Assembly: GCF_024345535.1 (NCBI RefSeq)
Contig: NZ_JAGQBH010000001.1
Coordinates: forward strand, 124,001 to 188,000
Source of the DNA: Cyanobium sp. N.Huapi 1H5
GTDB lineage: Bacteria; Cyanobacteriota; Cyanobacteriia; PCC-6307; Cyanobiaceae
Length of the DNA stretch: 64,000 bases
Direction: 5' to 3'
In this document: positions 14,801 through 22,586 of the stretch, piece by piece
How the letters are laid out: the number at the start of each line of letters is the position of its first letter
Position numbering within the stretch: position 1 is the first letter of the stretch
The notes under the pieces: model-generated
Told to the model about the DNA's origin: nothing
Seen by the model: only the letters and a program-made list of their open reading frames with translations
Databases searched by the model: none
Position numbers and translations under genes: made by a program

Positions 14801-16966
14801 ATGACCTCCTGCACGGCGGCCCTGCCGTCCCCGGGCAGCAGTGCCCCCCTGGGCGCCTCGGTCAGCGAGGGCGGTGTCAACTTCAGCCTCTATGCCCGGC
14901 GGGCGACGGCGGTGGAGCTGTGCCTGTTCGGGCGCGTCGATGAGGCCGTGCCCAGCCGTCGCATCCGCCTCGATCCCGACCGGCACCGCACCGGCGACTA
15001 CTGGCACTGCCGGCTGGAGGGGATCGGGCCCGGCCAGCCCTACGGCTGGAGCGTCGAGGGACCCCGACTGCCGCAGCTGGGGCTGCGCTTCGATCCGGCC
15101 AACCTGCTGCTCGATCCCCACGGGCTGGCCCTGGCGATGCCGCCGGGCTACGGCCGCGCCCCCGGCCGCAGCAGCGCCGGCGACTGGGGCACCGCCATGA
15201 AGAGCGTGGTGGCCGACCCTCACGCCTACGACTGGGAAGGGGATCGGCCCCTGCACCGGCCCTCCCGCGAGACGGTGATCTACGAGCTGCACGTGCGCGG
15301 CTTCACCGCCCACCCCAGCGCCGGCCTGCCGCCGGAGCAGGCGGGCACCTACCGGGGCCTGATCAGCAAGATCCCCTACCTCCAGGACCTGGGCATCACG
15401 GCGGTGGAACTGCTGCCGGTGTTCGCCTTCGACCCCCTGGCGGCCCCCGCCGGCCTGCGCAACTACTGGGGCTACCAGCCGGTCTCCTTTTTCGCGCCCC
15501 ATCCGGGCTACGCCTGCAGCGCCGATCCCCTGGCGGTGATCGACGAGTTCCGCGACCTGGTCAAGGCGCTGCACCGCGCGGGCATCGAGGTGATCCTCGA
15601 TGTGGTGTTCAACCACACCGCCGAAGGGGACGCCGAGGGGCCGGCCTTCTGCTTCCGGGGGCTGGCGGACGGCGACTACTACCTGCAGAACGGGGACGGC
15701 ACCTACATCGATGTCACCGGCTGCGGCAACACCTTCAACGCCAACCACCCGGTGGTGCGGCGCCTGATCCGCGAAAGCCTGCGCCACTGGGTGCAGCACC
15801 TGCATGTCGATGGCTTCCGCTTCGATCTGGCCTCGGTGCTGGACCGGGACCAGACCGGCCGTCCCACCCCCCTCTCGCCGGTCCTCTGGGACATCGACAC
15901 CGATCCGGTGCTGGCGGGGACCAAGCTGATCGCCGAGGCCTGGGATGCCGCCGGCCTTTATCAGGTGGGCAGCTTCGTCGGCGACAACTGGCAGGAGTGG
16001 AACGGGCGCTTCCGCGACGATGTGCGCCGCTTCATCAAGGGGGACGGGGGCCTGGCGGCCAGCGTCGGCCAGCGGCTGATGGGCAGCCCCGACATCTACG
16101 GCCACAAGCAGCGGGAGGCCGAGGCGAGCGTCAACTTCATCACCTGCCACGACGGCTTCACCCTGGCCGACCTGGTCAGCTACAACGCCAAGCACAACGG
16201 GGCCAATGGCGAGGACAACCGCGACGGCAGCGACGACAACGCCAGCTGGAACTGCGGCGTCGAGGGGGACACCACCGACGCCGAGGTCCTGGCCCTGCGC
16301 GCCCGCCAGAGCCGCAACCTGCTGACCATGCTGCTGCTGGCGGTCGGCACGCCGATGCTGGCCATGGGCGATGAGCTCGGCCGCAGCCAGCAGGGCAACA
16401 ACAACGCCTATGCCCAGGACAACGCCATCAGCTGGCTCGACTGGTCGCTGCTGGAGCGCAACGCCGACCTGCACCGCTTCGTGCGGGAGCTGCTCGCCTA
16501 CCGCCAGCGCCGCGACGTGGTGATCAACGCCCGCAACCTCAGCCTCGGCGAGCTGGTGCAGCGCCATCACGTGCGCTGGCATGGGGTCGAGCCCGACCAG
16601 CCCGACTGGAGCGAGAGCTCCCGCTCCTTCGCCACGACGATCACCAGCGTCGACCACCGTTTCCGCTGGCACGCCATGGTCAACGCCTGGTGGGAGCCGC
16701 TGCACTTCCGGCTGCCCGCCGCCGAGGGCGACCAGCCGAACTGGCGCCGCTGGATCGACACCTCCCGGCCCAGCCCGGAGGACATCGTGCCCTGGAACAG
16801 CGCGCCGGCCCTCGAGGCGGACACCTACACCCTGGGGCCCCGCTCGATCGTGGTGCTGGTGGTGGGCCTCAGTCCTGCAGCAGCTGCAGGCGATGGCCAT
16901 CCGGATCCGCCAGCTGCAGGGCCCGCCCAGCCCCGAGCCATTCCGCCTGATCCCCCAGCGGGATGA
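14801..16966 (+). CDS. glgX: isoamylase-type glycogen debranching enzyme (GlgX-like)
   Basis: 721 residues from the ATG at 14801. N-terminal CBM48 (APLGASVSEGGVNFSLYARR), then a GH13 barrel: ETVIYELHVRGFTAHPSAG, VILDVVFNHTAEG, VDGFRFDLASVL (nucleophile Asp), TKLIAEAWDAAGLYQVG (acid/base Glu) and FITCHDGFTLADLVSYN (third Asp). This is the cyanobacterial isoamylase that removes alpha-1,6 branches during glycogen turnover. The family normally ends near RSIVVL; here the frame runs on for about 35 more Ala/Pro-rich residues, and the last 98 bp overlap, antisense, the end of the VOC gene. Confidence 0.92.
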   Translation: MTSCTAALPSPGSSAPLGASVSEGGVNFSLYARRATAVELCLFGRVDEAVPSRRIRLDPDRHRTGDYWHCRLEGIGPGQPYGWSVEGPRLPQLGLRFDPANLLLDPHGLALAMPPGYGRAPGRSSAGDWGTAMKSVVADPHAYDWEGDRPLHRPSRETVIYELHVRGFTAHPSAGLPPEQAGTYRGLISKIPYLQDLGITAVELLPVFAFDPLAAPAGLRNYWGYQPVSFFAPHPGYACSADPLAVIDEFRDLVKALHRAGIEVILDVVFNHTAEGDAEGPAFCFRGLADGDYYLQNGDGTYIDVTGCGNTFNANHPVVRRLIRESLRHWVQHLHVDGFRFDLASVLDRDQTGRPTPLSPVLWDIDTDPVLAGTKLIAEAWDAAGLYQVGSFVGDNWQEWNGRFRDDVRRFIKGDGGLAASVGQRLMGSPDIYGHKQREAEASVNFITCHDGFTLADLVSYNAKHNGANGEDNRDGSDDNASWNCGVEGDTTDAEVLALRARQSRNLLTMLLLAVGTPMLAMGDELGRSQQGNNNAYAQDNAISWLDWSLLERNADLHRFVRELLAYRQRRDVVINARNLSLGELVQRHHVRWHGVEPDQPDWSESSRSFATTITSVDHRFRWHAMVNAWWEPLHFRLPAAEGDQPNWRRWIDTSRPSPEDIVPWNSAPALEADTYTLGPRSIVVLVVGLSPAAAAGDGHPDPPAAGPAQPRAIPPDPPAG

Positions 16967-17849
16967 TCCCGGCGGAGATCAGATGCCCGCCCAGGGCCCC
17001 GGCCCGCTCGGCGATCGCCTCCAGGTCGGGCACCCGCAGGCGCAGCTGCCAGTGGGCCAGGTCCTGGAGGCCCTGGTCGGCGGGCATCGGCCGGCCACCA
17101 CCGGGTTCGCGGTAGTCGAGGCACTCGACACCGGCGCCGCTGGGGCAGCGGTGGCCGGTGATGTGCACCCGGGTGCCCGCCAGGCCATCGAGGCCGTCCT
17201 GCTCCGGGCCGCTGTTGACGCCGTCCCCGCCGGCGGCCAAGCCCAGCAGATCGCGGTAGAAACGGCAGCTGGCGGCCGTGTCGGCGATGCCGATGGCGCT
17301 GTGGTCAATGCCCAGCACCGGCCCGGGGGCGTCGCCATGCCAGCGGGCCTCCCCCTTGTCCGGCGGAAACTGCAGCAGCTCCAGGGGATGGCCGTCCGGA
17401 TCGCGGAACTTGAAGGCGACGATGCCGGCGGCGGCCGCATTCCAGTCCGGCAGCCGCTGGGGCGCCGAGGAGATCGCCGTGATCCGGCCGGCGGCGAAGG
17501 CCGGCTGCAGCCCCGCCAGGGCCACCTCCATGCTGTTGACCACCAGGCAGGCGTGCTGGAACCAGCGGTCGTTGCTGCGGGATCCGGCCGGGATCGGCCG
17601 GCCCGGACGGGCGCCTGGCCCCGGCGCGAGCACCTCGGTGAGCTCCAGCACCTCGGCGCCGATCGCCAGCCGCAGCACCCTGAGGCGGGCGTCCGGCAGA
17701 CCCACCAGCTGGGCGTAGGGGCCGCCCTCCAGCACCACGGCCTCCCCCAGGCGCCGGAAGCCCAGGCAGGTCTCGAAGAAGGCGGCACTGGCCTCGGCAT
17801 CGGCCGTGGTGAACCCGAGGCTGTCGATGTGGGGGAGGAGCCGTGTCAT
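16869..17849 (-). CDS. VOC-superfamily protein with two glyoxalase/dioxygenase-like domains
   Basis: 326 residues. Two betaalphabetabetabeta modules are present: the first starts IDSLGFTTADAEASAAFFET and ends FRDPDGHPLELLQF; the second starts IDHSAIGIADTAASCRFYRD and ends LADPDGHRLQLLQD. His and Glu residues at the usual metal-ligand places (IDH, ELL) are seen in the second half. The substrate is unknown; VOC proteins include glyoxalases, extradiol dioxygenases and antibiotic-resistance proteins. The start ATG overlaps the stop of a six-residue mini-ORF, part of a chain of ATGA overlaps that links it to the EamA gene upstream. Confidence 0.82.
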   Translation of the reverse strand: MTRLLPHIDSLGFTTADAEASAAFFETCLGFRRLGEAVVLEGGPYAQLVGLPDARLRVLRLAIGAEVLELTEVLAPGPGARPGRPIPAGSRSNDRWFQHACLVVNSMEVALAGLQPAFAAGRITAISSAPQRLPDWNAAAAGIVAFKFRDPDGHPLELLQFPPDKGEARWHGDAPGPVLGIDHSAIGIADTAASCRFYRDLLGLAAGGDGVNSGPEQDGLDGLAGTRVHITGHRCPSGAGVECLDYREPGGGRPMPADQGLQDLAHWQLRLRVPDLEAIAERAGALGGHLISAGIIPLGDQAEWLGAGRALQLADPDGHRLQLLQD

Positions 17850-17866
17850 GGGGCAGCCAGAGTCAT
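17846..17866 (-). CDS. mini-ORF MTLAAP, link of an ATGA chain
   Basis: A six-codon frame ATG ACT CTG GCT GCC CCA TGA. Its ATG overlaps the stop of the mini-ORF before it, and its TGA overlaps the ATG of the VOC gene. It is copy 1 of a 17-bp tandem repeat. It probably makes no useful peptide; its effect would be to pass terminating ribosomes on by re-initiation. Whether it is translated cannot be told from sequence. Confidence 0.4.
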   Translation of the reverse strand: MTLAAP

Positions 17867-17883
17867 GGGGTAGCCAGAGTCAT
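17863..17883 (-). CDS. mini-ORF MTLATP, link of an ATGA chain
   Basis: A six-codon frame ATG ACT CTG GCT ACC CCA TGA. Its ATG overlaps the stop of the EamA gene and its TGA overlaps the ATG of the next mini-ORF. It differs from its neighbour by one base (ACC for GCC). It arose by tandem duplication of the 17 bp around the original ATGA junction. Confidence 0.4.
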   Translation of the reverse strand: MTLATP

Positions 17884-18821
17884 GGGACCGCTGGGGGCGG
17901 GTTCTGCCCCACCAGGCTGAGCACCCCACCGACGCAGATCAGCACCGTTCCCACCACCACGCCGGCGTTCGGGATCTGGCCGAACCAGATCCAGCCGATC
18001 AGGCCGGCGAAAACCACCGAGGCATACTGAAATGCCCCGATCGCACTGGGATCGGCATAGCTATAGGCGCGGATCAGCAGGAACTGGAAGCTGAGCAGGC
18101 AGAGGGCCGAGGCCAGCACCCACAGGAACTGATCCGGCGTGATGGCGTGGAAGCGACCCACCATCATCAGGCTGGAGACGAGGCCGCCGATGGTCAGAAA
18201 ATAGACGAGCTGCGTCAACGCCGACTCGCTCCTGCCCAGGGCCTTCACCGCCAGAAACTCAATGGCGCAGACGAATCCAGCCGCCAGGCCGAGAAGATCG
18301 CCGGGTTTGTCAAGAAGGCTGGCATTGGGCTGCACGACGATCACCATCCCGGCAAATCCCACCGCCAGGGCCTTCCAGAGGCTGGGGGGAATGCGCTGCC
18401 TGAGCACCAGCCAGGCCAGCAACGGGATGAACATCGGTGTCGTGTTCAGCAGGACGTTGGCATTGACGAGATTCACCAGCTGGGCCGCCGACATGAACAG
18501 AAGAAAACCACCCATGCCCATGCCGCCACGCAGCAGGTGAAGGGGGAACACACGCGTCGGCAGATCGCGGCCGCCGCGCATGGCCAGCTGGGGAATCAGC
18601 AGGACCAGGGCCAGAATGAACGTCAGCCAGGTGAACATCAGGGCGTCCATGCCGCTGCCCACCGCCCGCGCAAAGGCGCTCTGCAACGTATTGGCGAGGA
18701 AGGCCGCCACCAGCAAGGCCGCGCCCCGGGTCACCGAAGGGCGGACCGACCCATTCCCATTCCTGTCCGGCCCCTGCAACGCCTCGCCGTCCATCGGGCT
18801 GGTTCCACTCGCTTTCGCCAC
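17880..18821 (-). CDS. EamA/DMT-family membrane transporter
   Basis: 313 residues with ten hydrophobic helices in two EamA repeats. The first repeat has AFLANTLQSAFARAVGSGMD and HLLRGGMGMGGFLLFMSAAQ; the second has FVCAIEFLAVKALGRSESAL and SALCLLSFQFLLIRAYSYAD, ending IGAFQYASVVFAGLIGWIWF. It is of the RhaT/EamA metabolite-exporter type (S-adenosylmethionine-uptake-like members share the GAFQYASVVFA signature). Substrate unknown. About 35 polar residues precede the first helix, so a later start is possible. It is not a close copy of the EamA gene at the window start. Confidence 0.85.
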   Translation of the reverse strand: MAKASGTSPMDGEALQGPDRNGNGSVRPSVTRGAALLVAAFLANTLQSAFARAVGSGMDALMFTWLTFILALVLLIPQLAMRGGRDLPTRVFPLHLLRGGMGMGGFLLFMSAAQLVNLVNANVLLNTTPMFIPLLAWLVLRQRIPPSLWKALAVGFAGMVIVVQPNASLLDKPGDLLGLAAGFVCAIEFLAVKALGRSESALTQLVYFLTIGGLVSSLMMVGRFHAITPDQFLWVLASALCLLSFQFLLIRAYSYADPSAIGAFQYASVVFAGLIGWIWFGQIPNAGVVVGTVLICVGGVLSLVGQNPPPAVP

Positions 18822-18973
18822 AGACTAGGGGCCATCAGGAGTGGCGCCACGGTGACCGCATCCTGGTGATCAGTTGCCGATGCTGACAGCAACAATTCAC
18901 TGGGCCGTTTCGGTGGCCGTCCCTAGGATGAAAGCGTGGAGATCCCTCCCGATTCCTTTCCCGGCCCCACCCG

Positions 18974-19780
18974 ATGACGAGCTCCAACCCCCTGGCCGGC
19001 AAGGCCCTCTCCACCCTGCTGCAGGGCAAGGTCGCCATCGTCACCGGTGGCAACAGCGGCATCGGTAAATCCATCGTGGAGTATCTCGCCGAACTCGGCG
19101 CCAAGGTGGTGATCGATTACCGCTCCCATCCCGAAGCCACCGAAGAGCTGGAACGGGAAATCGGCGCCTACGGCGGCAGCAGCTTCGGGGTTCAGGCCGA
19201 TGTGGGCAAGCTCGACGACCTGCAGCGCCTGGTGGACACCACCGTGGAGAAATACGGCCGGCTCGATGTGATGATCAACAACGCCGGCATCGAAACTCGC
19301 ACCTCGATTCTCACCACCACTCCGGACAACTTCGACAAGGTTCTGGATGTCAACCTGCGCGGCGTCTTCTTCGCCACCCAGTTCGCCGCCAAGCAGATGA
19401 TCGCCCAGGGCGGTGGCGGCCGCATCATCAACATCTCCTCGGTGCACGAGGACTGGCCGATGCCCGACAACACCCCCTACTGCTGCGCCAAGGGCGGCGT
19501 GCGCATGCTCACCCGCACCGCGGCCCTGGAGCTGGCGCCCCACGGCATCACCATCGTCAATGTGGGCCCCGGCGCCGTGGCCACGCCGATCAACGAGTCC
19601 ACCATGAACAATCCCGAGCTGCTGGCCAAGCTCAACGCCGCCATCCCCATGGGCCGCATGGCCCAGCCGGAGGAGATCGCCAAGGTGGTGGGCTTCCTGG
19701 CCAGCGACGCCGCCAGCTACATCACCGCCACCACGATCTTCGCCGATGGTGGCCTGATGCACAGCAGCCCCGGCCTCTGA
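18974..19780 (+). CDS. SDR-family oxidoreductase (glucose 1-dehydrogenase-like)
   Basis: 268 residues, classical short-chain dehydrogenase: TGGNSGIGKS (NAD(P) Gly-rich loop), NNAG, the catalytic Ser in INISSVHEDW, and the Y-x3-K pair in PYCCAKGG. The C-terminal DGGLMH is typical of the glucose 1-dehydrogenase/3-oxoacyl reductase branch. Asp/Arg after the second strand (VIDYRSHPE) suggests possible NADP use. The real substrate is not clear; a sugar is plausible from family resemblance. The 152 bp upstream hold no gene and must contain its promoter, divergent from the EamA gene. Confidence 0.88.
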   Translation: MTSSNPLAGKALSTLLQGKVAIVTGGNSGIGKSIVEYLAELGAKVVIDYRSHPEATEELEREIGAYGGSSFGVQADVGKLDDLQRLVDTTVEKYGRLDVMINNAGIETRTSILTTTPDNFDKVLDVNLRGVFFATQFAAKQMIAQGGGGRIINISSVHEDWPMPDNTPYCCAKGGVRMLTRTAALELAPHGITIVNVGPGAVATPINESTMNNPELLAKLNAAIPMGRMAQPEEIAKVVGFLASDAASYITATTIFADGGLMHSSPGL

Positions 19781-19791
19781 GGCGCCCCCTT

Positions 19792-21219
19792 TCAGGCCGC
19801 CGCCGGCTGCTCCGCCGGGGCCGCCGGGGGATCCTCGGCCCGCTCGGCCCGCTCCAGGCCCACCTCCACGCCCAGGTGCTGGTCGGGCCGGCCGGTGATC
19901 AGCAGGCTGGCCCGTTGCTGGGTGGCGATCATCCACAGCCACTTGGTCAGCAGGGTGAGGCGGTTCTCGTTGGCGGGCATGAAGGCGAGGTGGGCCAGCC
20001 CCCAGAGCAGCCAGCCGAAGGGGCCGGTGAACTTGAGGCCCCGCAGGTCGGCAACGGCGCAGAGGGGGCCGATCACGGCCATGCTGCCGAAGTCGAACCA
20101 GCGGAAGGGGGCCTGGCGCTGACCCGCCAGCTGGGCCAGCAGGTCCTGGGCGACCCAGCCCCCCATCTGCACCGCCGGGCCGGCCATGCCCGGCAGGGGC
20201 TTGCCATCGGCCGTGTGGGAATAGGAGCAGAGATCACCCACCACCCGGATCTCGGGATGGCCGGCGATCGAGAAGTCCGGCTCGACCACCACCCGCCCGC
20301 CGCGGTCGACCGCGCAACCGGTGCGCTCCGCCAGCAGCTTGCCGAGATGGGAGGCCCGCACCCCCGCGCTCCAGCAGATGGTGGCCGCCTCCAGCACCCG
20401 CTCGCCGGGGGTTCCCGGCGCCGGCGCCTTGAAGGCCACCGTCAGCCGGCCGGCCTCGATGCTCTGCACCCGGCCGCCCAGCACCAGCTCCACACCGCGG
20501 GAGACGAGGTAATCGCCGGCCGCTTTGGACAGCGACGGATCCATGGCCCGCAGCAGCCGATCGCCGGGGTCGACGAGCACCACACGGCAGAGCCCGGGGT
20601 CCAGCTGGCGGAAGTCGCGCCGGGCCGCGTGGCGCATCAGCTCGTTGATCGATCCGGCCAGTTCGCAGCCGGAGGGGCCGCCGCCGACCACCACCACCGA
20701 CTGCAGAAAGCGGCAGCGTTCCGGATCCGGGGTCTGCTCCGCCTCCTCCAGGGCCGTCAGCACCCGTCGCCGGATCTCATCGGCGTGCTCGAGGATCTTC
20801 ATCGGCGGCGCCAGTTCCCGCCACTCCTCATGGCCGAAGTAGGTGCTGCCCGAGCCGGTGGCCAGGATCAGGCTGTCGTAACGCAGGCGGCGATCGTTGA
20901 AGACCACCTCCCGGGAAGCGGCATCGAGATCGACCACCTCACCGAGCAGCACCTGCACGTTGGCCGCCTTGGCGAGCAGCAGCCGCAGGGGCGTCGCCAC
21001 ATCCGCCTCGGACACCAGGCCGGAGGCCACCTGATAGAGCAGCGGCTGGAAAAGATTGAAATTCCGCTTGTCCACCAGGGTCACCCGCACCGGCTGGCCG
21101 GCCAGCCGGTGGGCCGCCTTGAGACCCGCAAAACCACCACCCACGATCACCACATGGGGCCAGCTCTTCATCACGGCTTCGCTCGGCTCCAGCTCGAGGA
21201 AGAAGCGTTCCTTCGCCAT
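19792..21219 (-). CDS. ndbB: type II NADH dehydrogenase-like FAD oxidoreductase (NDH-2)
   Basis: 475 residues from the ATG at 21219 (a later ATG at 21171 starts MKSWPHVVIVGGGFAG). Two Rossmann folds: FAD binding at VVIVGGGFAGLKAAHRLAG and the NADH loop VVVVGGGPSGCELAGSINEL; a third motif is VVGDLCSYSHTADGKPLPG; NFNLFQPLLYQVASGLVSEA is the typical NDH-2 segment. A C-terminal amphipathic stretch (LLWGLAHLAFMPANENR, then LLTKWLWMIATQQRASL) fits membrane attachment. NDH-2 passes electrons from NADH to the quinone pool without proton pumping. The gene is divergent from the oxidase operon and may serve the same pool. The symbol is by family only. Confidence 0.85.
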   Translation of the reverse strand: MAKERFFLELEPSEAVMKSWPHVVIVGGGFAGLKAAHRLAGQPVRVTLVDKRNFNLFQPLLYQVASGLVSEADVATPLRLLLAKAANVQVLLGEVVDLDAASREVVFNDRRLRYDSLILATGSGSTYFGHEEWRELAPPMKILEHADEIRRRVLTALEEAEQTPDPERCRFLQSVVVVGGGPSGCELAGSINELMRHAARRDFRQLDPGLCRVVLVDPGDRLLRAMDPSLSKAAGDYLVSRGVELVLGGRVQSIEAGRLTVAFKAPAPGTPGERVLEAATICWSAGVRASHLGKLLAERTGCAVDRGGRVVVEPDFSIAGHPEIRVVGDLCSYSHTADGKPLPGMAGPAVQMGGWVAQDLLAQLAGQRQAPFRWFDFGSMAVIGPLCAVADLRGLKFTGPFGWLLWGLAHLAFMPANENRLTLLTKWLWMIATQQRASLLITGRPDQHLGVEVGLERAERAEDPPAAPAEQPAAA

Positions 21220-21452
21220 CGATGCGGTCCGCGGGATAGCTGAAAGGTAGGGGCAATCTCCCGCCCGGCGAGCCCAGCTCCGCCGGGATGGCGACGTCCT
21301 CACCCACCGGCGGCCAGCGGCGGAGGCCGCCCTGCTGGGGGCCTTCAGCGCCGGGTCGGGGTATCGCCACAAGGCTGTAGCAAAAGATCACAGAGCCAGG
21401 CCGGCCATCCAGGCGCGGCCATGGTGAAGGGGCACTCCCCGGCCGGTGCCCG
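21220..21452. promoter_or_regulatory. 233-bp divergent control region between NDH-2 and the oxidase operon
   Basis: The region has no protein-like frame. It must hold the promoters of both the NDH-2 gene (minus) and the long plus-strand oxidase operon. A local AT-rich stretch (ggctgtagcaaaagatcaca, near 21373-21392) is the best place for a core promoter, but no clear -35/-10 pair could be fixed. Confidence 0.35.
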
Positions 21453-21950
21453 ATGCAGCAACTGCTGCCAGCCCTCAATGATCACAACCTGCCCTGGATG
21501 GACACCATCCATCCGATCGTGGTCCACTTCGTCATCGCCATGGCGGTGATCAGCGTGGTCTTCGATCTGATCGGTGTCGTGCTGCGGCGGCCGAATCTGT
21601 TTGAAGTCAGCTTCTGGAATCTGCTGTTCGCCACCGGAGCCATCTTCGTGGCGATCATCTTCGGCCAGGTGGAGGCGGGCCTGGCCGATCCCTATGGCGC
21701 CTCCCGGACAATCCTCAATCTGCACAGCACCCTGGGATGGTCGTTGGCCGGCATCCTCTCGGTGCTCACCGGCTGGCGCTACGTGCTGCGCAACCGGGAC
21801 CCCGAGAGCCTGCCGCTGCCCTTCCTGGCCGCCGGCGGGGTGCTGGCCGCGCTGGTGGTGGTGCAGGTCACCCTCGGTAACCAGCTCATCTGGGTGTACG
21901 GGCTGCACACGGTGCCGGTGGTGGCCGCCGGACGGGCCGGGCTGATCTGA
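21453..21950 (+). CDS. DUF2231 membrane protein, first gene of the oxidase operon
   Basis: 165 residues, four hydrophobic helices. The DUF2231 pattern starts WMDTIHPIVVHFVIAMAVIS (the conserved HPxxVHF), followed by a His/Glu-containing helix pair around ILNLHSTLGWSLAGILSVLT. His residues inside the membrane suggest heme or metal binding, but this is not proven. It overlaps the next DUF2231 gene by one base (TGATG) and is the first gene of a chain leading into subunits II, I and III of a terminal oxidase. Confidence 0.82.
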   Translation: MQQLLPALNDHNLPWMDTIHPIVVHFVIAMAVISVVFDLIGVVLRRPNLFEVSFWNLLFATGAIFVAIIFGQVEAGLADPYGASRTILNLHSTLGWSLAGILSVLTGWRYVLRNRDPESLPLPFLAAGGVLAALVVVQVTLGNQLIWVYGLHTVPVVAAGRAGLI

Positions 21951-22573
21951 TGGCCCCCTCCGTGCTCCAGGCCGAGGCCCCGATCCAGCAGCTGGGCGAC
22001 TGGCTGGGGCCCAACGGCCTGCCCTACAGCCTGCCCATCCACCCGAATCTGGTCCACTTCACGATCGGCCTGTTCGTGATCGCCATCGCCTTCGACGTCG
22101 TCGGCGCCCTCTACCCGATCGAGAAGCGGGTGTTCCGCTTCCTGGCCCTGCCGATCACCCGGGCCGGCTTCCACGACGTGGGCTGGTACAACCTGCTCGC
22201 CTGCGCCATCGTCAGTTTCTTCACCGTGGCGACGGGCTTCTTCGAGATGCTGCTGGCGGTGCCGCTTCCCGGCGTCACCAGCAGCATCGGCCTCCAGAGC
22301 ATGGAAACCATGCTCTGGCATGGCGTCGGCGGGGTGGCGATCCTGCTGGCGATCATCGCCATGACCGTCTGGCGCGGCTACCAGCGCTTCCTCTGGCGCC
22401 GGGACATGGGGCGCCAGGTGCAGTGGCTGTACCTGCTGGTGGGCCTGGCCCTGTTCCTGGTGATCGGCCTGCACGGCACCCTCGGGGCCGAACTGGCGGC
22501 TGAATTCGGCGTCCACATCACCGCCGACCAGCTCCTGGCCAACGGTGCCGACCTCCGCGACGCCCTTCCTTGA
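21950..22573 (+). CDS. DUF2231 membrane protein, second copy
   Basis: 207 residues with the same HPNLVHFTIGLFVIAIAFDV start as its neighbour, so the two are paralogues. Further helices contain GWYNLLACAIVSFFTVATGF and METMLWHGVGGVAILLAIIA, with membrane His residues as in copy one. Copy two is about 40 residues longer, with an N-terminal amphipathic piece and a C-terminal soluble tail. It lies 13 bp before subunit II. DUF2231 proteins next to oxidase subunits probably help assembly or act as extra heme/quinone subunits; this is inference from position. Confidence 0.82.
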   Translation: MAPSVLQAEAPIQQLGDWLGPNGLPYSLPIHPNLVHFTIGLFVIAIAFDVVGALYPIEKRVFRFLALPITRAGFHDVGWYNLLACAIVSFFTVATGFFEMLLAVPLPGVTSSIGLQSMETMLWHGVGGVAILLAIIAMTVWRGYQRFLWRRDMGRQVQWLYLLVGLALFLVIGLHGTLGAELAAEFGVHITADQLLANGADLRDALP

Positions 22574-22586
22574 GGGCCCCCCTGCC

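Larger units (their letters stand above)
17846..17886. repeat. 17-bp tandem repeat at the EamA-VOC junction
   Basis: Plus-strand units tcatggggcagccagag (17846-17862) and tcatggggtagccagag (17863-17879) differ at one base, and a third partial unit tcatggg begins at 17880. Each unit carries one ATGA junction on the minus strand. Confidence 0.9.

Noticed and set aside
14690-16900. A 736-codon open frame on the minus strand, antisense to the isoamylase
   Set aside because: No known motif and a biased composition; the isoamylase on the plus strand has all catalytic motifs.
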